Source of the DNA: a virus
Strand: one strand, 5' to 3'
IMG/VR virus record: IMGVR_UViG_3300013006_000073
Span: 1 to 36,247 of that record
DNA length: 36,247 nt
Made by a program: the position numbers and the translations under genes. The notes under the pieces were generated by a model. It was not told the origin of the DNA and did no database searches. It saw only the letters and a program-made list of their open reading frames with translations. Positions 26,109-35,100 of this stretch are shown one piece after another (position 1 is the stretch's first letter; every line of letters begins with the position of its first letter).

Positions 26109-27119
26109 TTAAGCTTTATGCATCTTTATTAGATCATCCATATTCAAAACACCACCCTTTTTCTGAGCTTCTTTATGTAGACTTATGCTATTTTCATCTT
26201 TGCCTATTTTAGCTAGATCTTCTTTTTTAGCCCCTATAATAGAAGTAGCTATTGCACCCTCTGTTTTTCTATGACCCTCTTCTGTTTTATTAAGAAGTTC
26301 TTGTGCATTTCGACTACTCTCTAACCATTCTATAAGTTTTTCTGGATCTTCATATAATTCATCACTTGGTTTATGCTTCGCTTGCTCTAATGCACTCTTG
26401 AAATATCTAGCATATCCAAACACTTCCATTTGATAAAAAGTTAAATATATTATAGGTTTACCATATAAATTATACGCGCTCTCATCACAAATATTAAATA
26501 AGCTAAGATAATAAGAAGAAAGAGCTATTTTTTTAAGATTATTTTCTGCAAAATTTTTATTGATATCATTATATATTTGCAATATTTCAGATATATCTTT
26601 ATTTTCTAATTCGTCAAATTCTTGTTCAGAAAAAAATTTATCTTTTAAGTTCTTATCCTTGAATAATGAGTTAAACATATAATATTCATTAATTTTTTTG
26701 TTTGCGTAGTCTTCTACAGTAAAACCTAAAAGTTCTTTTCTTTCAGAAATTAAATTAATTAATTCTAATTTCTTCGCATCAATTTGTTTATTGAATTCAT
26801 TAATATCTTCATTTTTAAATAGCTTTGATTTGGTTGTCCTTAAGTTAGATATATCAAATTTTAAATCTTTAATTTCTTTATTCTTATCTTTTGACCAAAG
26901 ATCTTCTAGTATTATATAGTCTTCTTTTTGATCTTCAGTTGGAAGCCCCTTTTTTTGGGCTATTTCTATAAACTCTTGTCTAAGGTGATCTATATCTCCA
27001 GAATCAAGACTTGTATTATGTTTAAAATATAATTTATTATTTTTATAATAGGATAGGCTATATCCTTTTAATATATCAACAAATGAAAGCCTTAATTTGT
27101 TCTTTTCTAACGTTTGCAA
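26109..27119 (-). CDS. Hypothetical protein in the tail-assembly-chaperone position, TTG start
   Basis: The 336-residue, mostly helical, charged protein has no recognised domain. It lies between the major tail protein and the tape measure, where siphophages encode chaperones that coat the tape measure during assembly, so it is probably a chaperone or tape-measure partner. It begins with TTG (first base 27119); no in-frame ATG exists until residue 148. An AGGGA element 6 nt before the TTG serves as ribosome-binding site. The upstream gene ends in the same frame with TAA, immediately followed by TGA and then this TTG. The C-terminus ('GGVLNMDDLIKMHKA') may be a partner-binding tail. Confidence 0.6.
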   Translation of the reverse strand: MQTLEKNKLRLSFVDILKGYSLSYYKNNKLYFKHNTSLDSGDIDHLRQEFIEIAQKKGLPTEDQKEDYIILEDLWSKDKNKEIKDLKFDISNLRTTKSKLFKNEDINEFNKQIDAKKLELINLISERKELLGFTVEDYANKKINEYYMFNSLFKDKNLKDKFFSEQEFDELENKDISEILQIYNDINKNFAENNLKKIALSSYYLSLFNICDESAYNLYGKPIIYLTFYQMEVFGYARYFKSALEQAKHKPSDELYEDPEKLIEWLESSRNAQELLNKTEEGHRKTEGAIATSIIGAKKEDLAKIGKDENSISLHKEAQKKGGVLNMDDLIKMHKA

Positions 27120-27122
27120 TCA

Positions 27123-27887
27123 TTATCCCTTTGATTCTTTTGTTTCATCTTTTTGCATGACATTCAAAAGTTTCTCAAATTCTTCTTGGGATGCTGCTCT
27201 ACCAATATACCAGAAACTAATTAGATAAAGAAGTTTTTGCAAAGCTATTTTCTCTACTCCAGATTCAGACTCTTCAATTTCGTCATATACTTTAAGCTTA
27301 GCATCATAAGGGCCTTCTTTGAAAAGTTCTTTAAATTTTTTATCTTCACCTTGTATCAAACTAAGTTGAAGAACCCACCACATAATGGTTTTATTTCTAG
27401 CTCTATTTTCTGCGGTTTGTTCAAAAAGATTAGCTTGCGCCATTTCATATCTTTGAAGCTTTTCTCTAGAAAGGTTTATTTTTACAATTACATTTTGAAC
27501 CTCTTGCTTTTCTTCTTCTGTTCTTATGGCTTCATCTTTAATAGATAATTTTTGAAATTCATTTTGTAAATTAAAAAATTCCAGATATAGCTCATTGTAT
27601 TCTTTTTGTTCATCGTCACTTAATACTCCACCGTCATTACTAAATCTTTTAGCTAGTAATGCTCTAGTTAATAATCCAGCTTTAATTCCTTCTGAAAGCC
27701 TAACCCCATAAAATAATTCAGCTTCATCGAACAGAGTTCTTGTAGGTTTTTTAATAGCTAACTTCACTGGAACAGCAGTTTTAACCTTAGAGGTAGTCTT
27801 TACTTCTTCGCCTTTTTCATTAGTAGATACTTCTATTTTTTCTATTTCTTTTTCGTGATATATATCGAATTCAAACATTGTTTTCAT
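27123..27887 (-). CDS. Probable tail assembly chaperone
   Basis: The 254-residue acidic, helical protein ('LFDEAELFYGVRLSEGIKAG', 'TRALLAKRFSNDGG', 'TIMWWVLQLSLIQGED') lies in the gpG/gpT chaperone position between the major tail protein and the tape measure. I recognise no catalytic motif; the assignment depends on position and composition. GGAG before the ATG (first base 27887) is a good ribosome-binding site, and the start overlaps the previous stop (ATGA). The classical G/GT frameshift is not supported here, since the next long frame is in the same phase after two stops. Confidence 0.5.
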   Translation of the reverse strand: MKTMFEFDIYHEKEIEKIEVSTNEKGEEVKTTSKVKTAVPVKLAIKKPTRTLFDEAELFYGVRLSEGIKAGLLTRALLAKRFSNDGGVLSDDEQKEYNELYLEFFNLQNEFQKLSIKDEAIRTEEEKQEVQNVIVKINLSREKLQRYEMAQANLFEQTAENRARNKTIMWWVLQLSLIQGEDKKFKELFKEGPYDAKLKVYDEIEESESGVEKIALQKLLYLISFWYIGRAASQEEFEKLLNVMQKDETKESKG

Positions 27888-28159
27888 ATTTTTTCTCCAT
27901 TACCGTCAATTAATTCCTGTAGATAGTTTTTGATTTTACCATAGTAAACTACTCCACCAATTGTTTTAATAAATTGATGTTTTTTATTGTCATCCCAGTT
28001 CTGATAATTTTTAATAAAATTAGGATTCTTAAATGTTGTTAAACTTGGTTTTAAAATTCCAAAGTTATCCTTCAAACTCTTTTGTATGCTTTGTGTCGAA
28101 AGATTACCCTCTATTATTTCACTTATAGGAAAATTATAGTTTAATTTTTTAGATTTCAT
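27884..28159 (-). CDS. Small hypothetical protein, tail-assembly region
   Basis: The 91-residue basic protein ('MKSKKLNYNFPISEIIEGNL', then 'GGVVYYGKIKNYLQELI') overlaps both neighbours by 4 nt (ATGA), so it is certainly part of the operon between the major tail protein and the tape measure. No known domain is recognised; a role in tail assembly is inferred from position. Confidence 0.6.
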   Translation of the reverse strand: MKSKKLNYNFPISEIIEGNLSTQSIQKSLKDNFGILKPSLTTFKNPNFIKNYQNWDDNKKHQFIKTIGGVVYYGKIKNYLQELIDGNGEKI

Positions 28160-28380
28160 TTTAATGTTATGTTCAGTTTAGTAAAGTTCTCTTCTATCTC
28201 TCTTACTGCATCATTAGCATTATCAAGTATTCTTTTGCGCATTTTTTGATAAGTTTCATCATTTATATTATATCCAGAATCAGTCAAGTCTTCAAGAATA
28301 AAAAAGAAATTCTTGTATATATTTGTGATCTTTCTCTTTATCTGAAAAAGAGTCATGTCTTTAATAGGATCGTTTTCCAT
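28156..28380 (-). CDS. Small hypothetical protein, first gene of the chaperone operon
   Basis: The 74-residue helical protein ('MENDPIKDMTLFQIKRKI', then 'KMRKRILDNANDAVREIEEN') is the first gene after the major-tail-protein terminator. A GTGTAAT element lies 37 nt before the ATG and AAAGG about 10 nt before it. The stop overlaps the next start. No domain is recognised. Confidence 0.6.
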   Translation of the reverse strand: MENDPIKDMTLFQIKRKITNIYKNFFFILEDLTDSGYNINDETYQKMRKRILDNANDAVREIEENFTKLNITLK

Positions 28381-28417
28381 AATCTTTTACCTTTATCTAA
28401 CCCTCTGCCTAACTTCA

Positions 28418-28424
28418 ATTACAC
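28418..28424 (-). promoter_or_regulatory. GTGTAAT late-promoter-like element for the chaperone operon
   Basis: GTGTAAT on the minus strand, directly after the T-tract of the upstream terminator and 37 nt before the ATG whose first base is 28380. The placement immediately after a terminator supports a transcription start here. Confidence 0.55.
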
Positions 28425-28426
28425 AA

Positions 28427-28460
28427 AAAATAACCCCTACGAGAACGTAGGGGTTATTTT
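28427..28460 (-). terminator. Strong intrinsic terminator after the major tail protein gene
   Basis: A perfect 15-bp stem (28427-28441 with 28446-28460) around core ACCCCTACG, with the 4-nt loop AGAA, is followed on the minus strand by a T-run. It is the only clear intrinsic terminator in the window and lies 24 nt after the major-tail-protein stop. The sequence is symmetric enough to work on both strands, but no + strand transcript is expected here. Confidence 0.9.
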
Positions 28461-28483
28461 ATAACTTAATTATGTATTATTTA

Positions 28484-29632
28484 TTAGAACTGTCCGTTGA
28501 TAAATAATCCGTTAGCTGTATCTTGTGGGCCACCAACTTGAGCACTGAACGTAAGGGAGACAGATTTATTGCTACCTACATCAGAGCTATATTCTTGACT
28601 ATCTAATTTTGCACCCTTAAGGATGTATTTTGCCATAGTTAGATTAGAGTCAGAAGGACTCTTGATTGTGATTGATGGATTATAAGTAGCAGAATCATCA
28701 ACTACAAGATTTGCTAAATTTCCTGCATTCATTGCTGTGACTTGAGCATCAACACTTAATGTTACTGTTAATGGGAAGTCAATTTCTCTTGTGAATGCGA
28801 ATTTATTTCCTAGTCTTTGAATTGGTGTACGACTTAGATCAAAGCTCAATGTATAACTCTGAATATTCATTGTGTCTACATCAACTCCGCTAGCCAATGT
28901 ATTACTTAATGATAATGTAATATCTCCTGGGCGTAAAGCACTAATTGCGCTTCCACTTCCAATTCCAACATTTTGAACAGCTTGAGCTAATTGATAATAA
29001 TTACTTAGAGCTAAACCGTTTACTGGATTAACTGCTGGAACAAAATTTCCACTAATTCCGTTTTGGAAATTCATATTCAAGCCTTCAACATTAATAGTTG
29101 TTGTTGGGAAATTACCAACAGAGCCTTCTGTTGAGTAGGATGTTAAGAATGCATTACCAATTCCAATAACTCCGTTATTTGTAGCAGATCCATCTGTAAA
29201 GCCTACTGCATCTGTACCTTCTGGAGTTGTGCGAATAAAGTAATTTCTTTCGTCTGAAGTTTTATTTAAGAATCCAGAAATAGCAGAAACAGTTGAATCA
29301 CTACTTCCAGAAGCAATTGTGAATCCTAGATCGTTTTCATTAGTAAGACTCGAGTTAATATAACTAAAATCTAATGAAACTGTTGGATTGGTTAAAATTA
29401 CACGATCAATAGCTGCTAATTGTCCGAATTGATTAACATCTGTGCGATCTACTGTAAAGCTATAATTAGCTGTTTGAATTCTTTGTAGCTGTTGAACTAG
29501 GTTACGATTTTGGTCTGGTACATTACTATTTCCACCGATTCCAGGTGTGTATGTTCCGTAGTGGTAACCTGTTGCTGGAGCGGGTCCAGCATAAACAGCT
29601 TCTGATTGATAAATTATACGATTTCTTGCCAT
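28484..29632 (-). CDS. Major tail protein (tail tube subunit)
   Basis: The 382-residue product is a strand-rich, low-lysine structural protein located before the chaperone and tape-measure genes, as is usual for the siphophage tube protein. It has its own GTGTAAT element (24 nt upstream), a GGAG ribosome-binding site and a strong terminator just after the stop, as expected for the most abundant tail protein expressed as a single-gene transcript. 'SYSTEGSVGNFPTTTINVE' and 'YTLSFDLSRTPIQRLGN' have counterparts in the shorter protein at 10324-11130. The N-terminus ('MARNRIIYQSEAVYAGPAPA') is probably the extended arm. The tube assignment is inferred from context and expression design, not from a recognised motif. 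Confidence 0.7.
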   Translation of the reverse strand: MARNRIIYQSEAVYAGPAPATGYHYGTYTPGIGGNSNVPDQNRNLVQQLQRIQTANYSFTVDRTDVNQFGQLAAIDRVILTNPTVSLDFSYINSSLTNENDLGFTIASGSSDSTVSAISGFLNKTSDERNYFIRTTPEGTDAVGFTDGSATNNGVIGIGNAFLTSYSTEGSVGNFPTTTINVEGLNMNFQNGISGNFVPAVNPVNGLALSNYYQLAQAVQNVGIGSGSAISALRPGDITLSLSNTLASGVDVDTMNIQSYTLSFDLSRTPIQRLGNKFAFTREIDFPLTVTLSVDAQVTAMNAGNLANLVVDDSATYNPSITIKSPSDSNLTMAKYILKGAKLDSQEYSSDVGSNKSVSLTFSAQVGGPQDTANGLFINGQF

Positions 29633-29656
29633 ATTAGTATTTCTCCATTTATAGTT

Positions 29657-29663
29657 ATTACAC
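29657..29663 (-). promoter_or_regulatory. GTGTAAT late-promoter-like element for the major tail protein
   Basis: GTGTAAT on the minus strand, 24 nt before the ATG whose first base is 29632, preceded by a long A/T-only tract and followed by GGAG. The 58-nt gap holds no other signal and no hairpin. Confidence 0.5.
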
Positions 29664-29690
29664 CATTTTTTTTATTTATTTTCTATTTTT

Positions 29691-30560
29691 TTATTGTCTT
29701 GGATATCTATTCTTAATTACCTCAAAGTCAACAAAAGCGGAATATACATTCCTATTTAAGCTATTTGTAGCATTAAGTATTCTAGTATCAGTTTTAGTCA
29801 CATTAACTTCATTAATATATAGATAATCATCGGTATTAGCTTTATTTGCTGTAAAATTAATATAATTAAAATTATTATTTGGCGTACTCACTGATCCTAA
29901 TGAATTAAATGGCATTTCATTTGGATATATTAATGGTATTAGCTCCCTAGCAGTATCTCTCATTATGCTTGTTACAGCGTCTAAACTAAATACGCTATCA
30001 GATAATATGATTGCTCTAACATTACCAACTGTTTGATCAAACCCACCAAATGCAAGAGGCTTGTTCTTTCCTCCTTGATATTTTAAATATATAACAGGAT
30101 ATGTCTCTGAACCAACTGGTAATCCAGTAGGATTTTGATATGTTTTAGGGTTAATTTGATATTGAGTTTCAAATAATAAATTTTCTTCAGTTTTGCTAGT
30201 CAAATAGATGTTGAAATCTTTAACAGCATAATTGCCGCTTAAAGCTGTGCTAGGATTATTTACGGGTTGACTAAAATACAATTGGCCTTCTGAAGCGTTA
30301 ATTCCACTTAAATTATTTTGTCCAGGAATTGTAAAAACTCCATTAAGATAAACTCCACTTATGATATTTGCGCCACTTATTGAAGAGTCTATAACCATTT
30401 GTTTTAATGGTGCGCCATATGTATAATATCCATAATACATATTAGTAACAGGATAAAATACGCTCTGATAATTGGTATAAGCTTGTCCATTAGTTGATAC
30501 TTTGTTGTCTAACCAAAGTAACATGCTAGTCATTAAAATATTATCAAATTGTGGGATCAT
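29691..30560 (-). CDS. Structural protein, possible tail terminator/completion protein
   Basis: The 289-residue protein ('MIPQFDNILMTSMLLWLDNK', then tyrosine-rich 'NMYYGYYTYGAP' and 'YPVIYLKYQGGKNKPLAFGG') has no recognised motif. It is the last gene of the neck series and directly precedes the major tail protein, the place of the tail terminator in many siphophages. It is larger than typical terminators, so a fusion or a different completion role is possible. It starts 1 nt after the preceding stop. Confidence 0.45.
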   Translation of the reverse strand: MIPQFDNILMTSMLLWLDNKVSTNGQAYTNYQSVFYPVTNMYYGYYTYGAPLKQMVIDSSISGANIISGVYLNGVFTIPGQNNLSGINASEGQLYFSQPVNNPSTALSGNYAVKDFNIYLTSKTEENLLFETQYQINPKTYQNPTGLPVGSETYPVIYLKYQGGKNKPLAFGGFDQTVGNVRAIILSDSVFSLDAVTSIMRDTARELIPLIYPNEMPFNSLGSVSTPNNNFNYINFTANKANTDDYLYINEVNVTKTDTRILNATNSLNRNVYSAFVDFEVIKNRYPRQ

Positions 30561-30561
30561 A

Positions 30562-31152
30562 TTATCTTAAATTTTTTATAAAATTAGTATAAAGTTCTGA
30601 CATATATCTTACAGGTTTATAAGCGGCAACTCTAACTTTATTTTTAGATTGAATTCCTCTACCAGATCTGCTAGAGGGAAATAACTTTCCATAAACATAA
30701 TATCCAAATCCAGAAATACCATCTTCTACACCCTTAACCCAACTTCTTCCTCTTTCAAAAGGCAAAGGAGTGACAGATTTAATTTCTTCTATTGATGGAG
30801 TGAATATATTAAATTTTAATTGAAAGTTTTTCTTATCAAAAGTAGATTTTTTATCTAAAAATGTATTTTGTTTTATGAGTTGAGTAAGATCATCAACTGG
30901 TTTATCTTCACTATCAAATCCAATAAAAGCAAAAAGATTTTCTTTTCCATTTAGAGTATTACTAACATTTTCACCGTCTGGACCGCTATCTAATTCTTTA
31001 GATACTGGATGATTTTTAATTTCATTTATATATTTATCTAAATTTTCTTGTAAAATTTCTTCAGCAAAAATAATTCCTTCTTTTTTTAAGGTTTTTTCAT
31101 ATGAAGATGCGACTTCACTTCGGATTTGATTAAGGTTAATTTTAGCAGCCAT
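30562..31152 (-). CDS. Neck or tail-completion protein, HK97 gp10-like
   Basis: The 196-residue protein starts with a helical segment ('KINLNQIRSEVASSYEKTLK') and carries a basic C-terminal half ('PLPFERGRSWVKGVEDGIS', 'GKLFPSSRSGRGIQSKNK'). This is reminiscent of the HK97 gp10-like tail-component family. Its place between two neck genes and the tail terminator candidate fits. The family match is by general layout, so it is tentative. It is spaced 1 nt from both neighbours. Confidence 0.45.
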   Translation of the reverse strand: MAAKINLNQIRSEVASSYEKTLKKEGIIFAEEILQENLDKYINEIKNHPVSKELDSGPDGENVSNTLNGKENLFAFIGFDSEDKPVDDLTQLIKQNTFLDKKSTFDKKNFQLKFNIFTPSIEEIKSVTPLPFERGRSWVKGVEDGISGFGYYVYGKLFPSSRSGRGIQSKNKVRVAAYKPVRYMSELYTNFIKNLR

Positions 31153-31153
31153 A

Positions 31154-31594
31154 TTATTTAGTTTGTTCTAATCCGTATACATAATATGTATTATTAAGAT
31201 ATTTCTTAACAATATCTTCTGTGATAACATTCCAAGTTTTTCCATCAAATTCAAGTTTTATAGTTCTTCCATTAGCAATAAAATCTCTTGCATCTTGTTT
31301 AACTTTCAAAGTGACATCTCCTTTTACAAAAACTAATTTTAATTCACTATTAACAGCATCTGCGTCGTTGGAATTGTTATAATAAATTCTTCCATTAAAA
31401 ATTCCAGTTACAGGAATATAGGTAAAATTCACTGCATCTGAAGATTGTCCATAACCATATAATGGCGCACTTTGAACTTGTTCTACAATTCTTACTGGGT
31501 CTTTATGAACGATAAAAGGTCTGGAAAAATAAGTAAAAAAATTATCATAATCTTGCGAAAATTCTGCCGCAGCTGTTGAGTTTATAAAGCTCAT
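31154..31594 (-). CDS. Neck protein, probable head closure/stopper
   Basis: The 146-residue protein is strand-rich ('NFFTYFSRPFIVHKDPVRIV', 'LKLVFVKGDVTLKVKQDARD', 'TIKLEFDGKTWNVITEDIVK'). The last segments resemble the small beta-barrel stopper proteins in which a D-x-I-x-x-G-strand-W-x-V unit closes the fold. Position after the connector candidate supports this. The call is moderate because no diagnostic residue is known to me. Confidence 0.45.
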   Translation of the reverse strand: MSFINSTAAAEFSQDYDNFFTYFSRPFIVHKDPVRIVEQVQSAPLYGYGQSSDAVNFTYIPVTGIFNGRIYYNNSNDADAVNSELKLVFVKGDVTLKVKQDARDFIANGRTIKLEFDGKTWNVITEDIVKKYLNNTYYVYGLEQTK

Positions 31595-31598
31595 AGTG

Positions 31599-32111
31599 TT
31601 ATGCTGAGTACCAAATTGTTCTTATATTGCGAAAGGCATTCCTTCCAACTGGATCATAAACTCCTGGAATAGTATCATCTCCAGCAACTTGTAAAGGAGT
31701 AACTTCATTAAGTTCATATTTATTAACAAAATCTTGCAACTCATCATATTCTTGTTTTCTAACTGATATGTAACTTTTTAAGATTTCATTTTTATTAGCT
31801 TTTTGAACGCTACCAATATCATCTTTAATTGTAATAAAGTCTGTTGAGGCTAGACTTCCTGTGCTTTTGATTCTAAGGTCGAAAAAATATACAGAATACA
31901 TTTTTTTGAATATATATTTTTCAGCGTCACCAAGATTGGGATTAATCTCCAAAGTAGCACTATTAACTTCGAATTGTCTATTTATTAAATTACCAAGTCC
32001 ACCAATATTTCTTCTTACCCAAGCAGCTATAGCTGCAATACTAAGATCACTAGGTTCACCCAATTCTTCGTATATTTCTTGGGCAATAGATGTTACTGTA
32101 TTTATAATCAT
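31599..32111 (-). CDS. Head-tail connector/adaptor protein
   Basis: The 170-residue, helix-rich protein has an N-terminal pattern ('IAQEIYEELGEPSDLSIAAI', 'AAWVRRNIGGLGNLINRQF') often seen in head-tail adaptors, followed by a basic middle and a C-terminal arm. It opens the neck operon. A GTGTAAT element ends 7 nt before the ATG (first base 32111), with no Shine-Dalgarno, so the transcript would be leaderless if the element is a -10 box. Confidence 0.5.
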   Translation of the reverse strand: MIINTVTSIAQEIYEELGEPSDLSIAAIAAWVRRNIGGLGNLINRQFEVNSATLEINPNLGDAEKYIFKKMYSVYFFDLRIKSTGSLASTDFITIKDDIGSVQKANKNEILKSYISVRKQEYDELQDFVNKYELNEVTPLQVAGDDTIPGVYDPVGRNAFRNIRTIWYSA

Positions 32112-32118
32112 ATATTAA

Positions 32119-32125
32119 ATTACAC
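32119..32125 (-). promoter_or_regulatory. GTGTAAT late-promoter-like element for the neck operon
   Basis: GTGTAAT on the minus strand in the 27-nt gap after the fibre gene, 7 nt before the ATG at first base 32111. It is set in an A/T-only context. Confidence 0.45.
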
Positions 32126-32138
32126 TTTATTTAAAATA

Positions 32139-35100
32139 TTAATTATAGCAATATAATATGACTGTGTCTCTTATTGCTAATGGAGCAATTGTGAATCCAC
32201 TAATGCCTAAAGCAGCTACTATTAGATCTCCAGAAGTTACATTAATTGGCGGAGAGAAATTTGTTATATAATGAGCTGGGATAGTTTCACTTATACTACT
32301 AATAAGCGTGCTTACTATTCCTATTTGAGGTGGAGTTGATGATGTATTAATAACGTATCCAGTTGAAAGTAGATTATTTGGTGATCCAGTTGTACCAACT
32401 AAATGCGACCACGAGGCTTTTCTAATTTGGCAAGTTTCAGCAATTGGTATTCTTCTTCTTATACCTAGAGAAGCGGAACTATATCCAACATCATTCATTC
32501 CAAAGTAATTTAAACCAACACCAGGAGTAGCTGATGAATGCGTTAATGTAATTGTAAAAGTGTTACTTGGTATATCATTAACTCTATAGGTGCCACTAAG
32601 TATATTTATTCCAGAAGAATCTATTCTTGCTATAGCTCTATTGGCTGTAGTACCCCCGATATGGAATTCTACAGCGGTATTTGGAGTTTGAGTTCCAATG
32701 TCTAAACTTCCGCCATTTACAAATAGATATCCGTCTAATCCACTTCCATTACTAAATGCAGGATCGTTATATCCACTATTATTAATTCCAAGGTTAATAT
32801 AATTAGCATTATCTGTTCCATTGTTAGCTGTGATAACTAAATCTGCTGTGGCATTTGTGCCAGTTGCTCTATTTTGAATATTAAGTTGTAAGTAATTATT
32901 TCCGCTACCAACTATTGATAATGGATTATTTAATAATGGTACAGCTGGTACTGCTTCATTCGAAAAGACTCCAGAATCAAGGAATGTTTTTCTGCCAGAA
33001 ATAGTTTGATTTCCAGTTGTATATACAACATTTGAATCAAGAGCTAAAGTTCCATTATCATTTGGTAAACGAATTGTTATATTTGTTGAAGCCGTACCAC
33101 TAAGAGTTGTTCTTGTTTGTAAAACTCCTATTGATGTTCCAAATTCGATAAAACCTTTCCCCGTCAAGTTAATCGAACCACCTCCGTTAGAAGTATTGAT
33201 TGAACCACCTTCGCCAAGGTCTCCGCCATGGGTGTAGATTGAACCACCTGGGCCATTATCTCCGCCATAGGTGTAGATTGAACCACCATGAAAGTCATTA
33301 CCCCTAGTATCAATATCACCACCAGCTGAGCCTCCTCCAATAGTAATAATAGAACCTCCATGATTACCTTCATTACCTCCACCATAAGTAAGAATATCTC
33401 CTCCTTCACTCTCGCCGAATGCTGAAGTATTAATATTTCCTGCGCCATTTGGTGCATTATTTGCAATTCCTCCAACCATAATAATGCTACCACCTTTGCT
33501 GCCATCAGACCCATCTTGTGCTATACCTCCTCTTAAATCAATACTTCCACCAGCCCCGCCAAATTGGATTCCATCATTTGCTCCGCTAGAAAAAACTATT
33601 GGAGAAACGAAAGTTTTACTTCCAGAAATAATTTGAGATCCAGTTGTATAAACCATATTTTTTACAAAATTTGCTTCTGTTGTCAGAAGAGTCCCATTTA
33701 GGTCTGGTAAGTAAATTGTTCTATTTGTTGTGGCAGTGCCAGAGAGTGTTGTGCGAGTTCCATCTATACCAAACTGTATTTGTCCTTGACCTCTTGTGTC
33801 TATTGATCCACCTCCAATCGAAGTATTGATCGACCCACCAGATCTTCCATTACTTCCAGCACCCTCCTCACTACCACCCTCGCCACGCATATCAAGCGTA
33901 CCACCAGAACCACCATCCCAGCTCTCATAGCCAGCCCCAGCACTTGCTAATATAGATCCACCAAAAGCTGGATTGTCGCCATTAGTGTTTCCGCTAAGAT
34001 CAATCGAGCCTCCACCATTTGAGGTATTGATTGAGCCTCCATCCTCATCTCCGCCAGAAGTGTTTATTGAACCACCACCACTATCACCACCTTGTGTATT
34101 GATTGAACCACCTTGCGAAGTATTGATTGAACCGCCACCATTTGAGGTGTCGATTGAACCACCATCATTTGAAGTTGTTATATTTCCACCACTATCAGAC
34201 ATGTTTAAAGTTCCACCTGGACTACCATCATCCACGCCACCTATAGATATTATTGACCCACCAGGGCTTGAATCTCCAGGTCCTGCGCTTAAATCTATAC
34301 TTCCTCCATTCGAAGAATTGCCATTGCCTGCTGTATCAAGTAGTCCTCTGCTAATAATATTTCCACCTCTTCCACCTCCACCTCCTCTTAAATCAATATA
34401 CCCACCAGAAGTATTTACAAACTCACCATAAGTATTTATTCCGCTACTAAAATATATTGGAGAAGCGAAAGTTTTAACTCCGCTGATAGTTTGATCGCCA
34501 GTAGTATAAACTAAAGTAGTTGGTAAAACTATAGATTTAGCATCAATATAACCGCTCAAACTATTAATTTTACTATCTAGAATACTTCCAGTTAAAGCTA
34601 AATTAGCTGAAGTTGCATAAGAACCAAGTTGTACAGATCCAGTTACTACTGGGTTTCCATTAATGTATATTTGATTATATACATTAATCGAAGAATTACC
34701 TGTTATGACAATATCTATCCCAGATAAGAATAACTTGTCGATGCTTGAAACTTTAACAGCATTGAAGTTTCCAGTACCAGAAACATTTACGTTATTTGCA
34801 AAAGTTTTAACTCCACTAATAGTTTGATCTCCAGTATTATAAACTAAATTATTAGCATAAAGATTATCAACATAAAGATTTCCATCTATCTGTTCGTCTG
34901 TTTTAGAAATATAAATTTGCCCACCATAAACAACCGCAGTTTGATATTTTCCATCACTACTGATTGAAATACTATACCAAGTCCTACTACTTTCTTTAGC
35001 AGCCCAAGTATTACCATAATCTGAGGATACATAAATTTGCCCACCATAAACGACTGCGCTTTGATATTTTCCATCGCTGCTAATTGATATGGTATACCAT

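Noticed and set aside
27117-27135. AAAGGGA as a -1 frameshift site for a G/GT-type chaperone fusion
   Set aside because: The -1 frame closes after about 15 codons, and the downstream long frame is in the same phase as the upstream gene.
33973-34431. Long + strand open frame with PPFEV-like repeats opposite the fibre gene
   Set aside because: It is the reverse complement of the glycine-rich repeats, which lack stops in several frames; no start signal or independent coding character.
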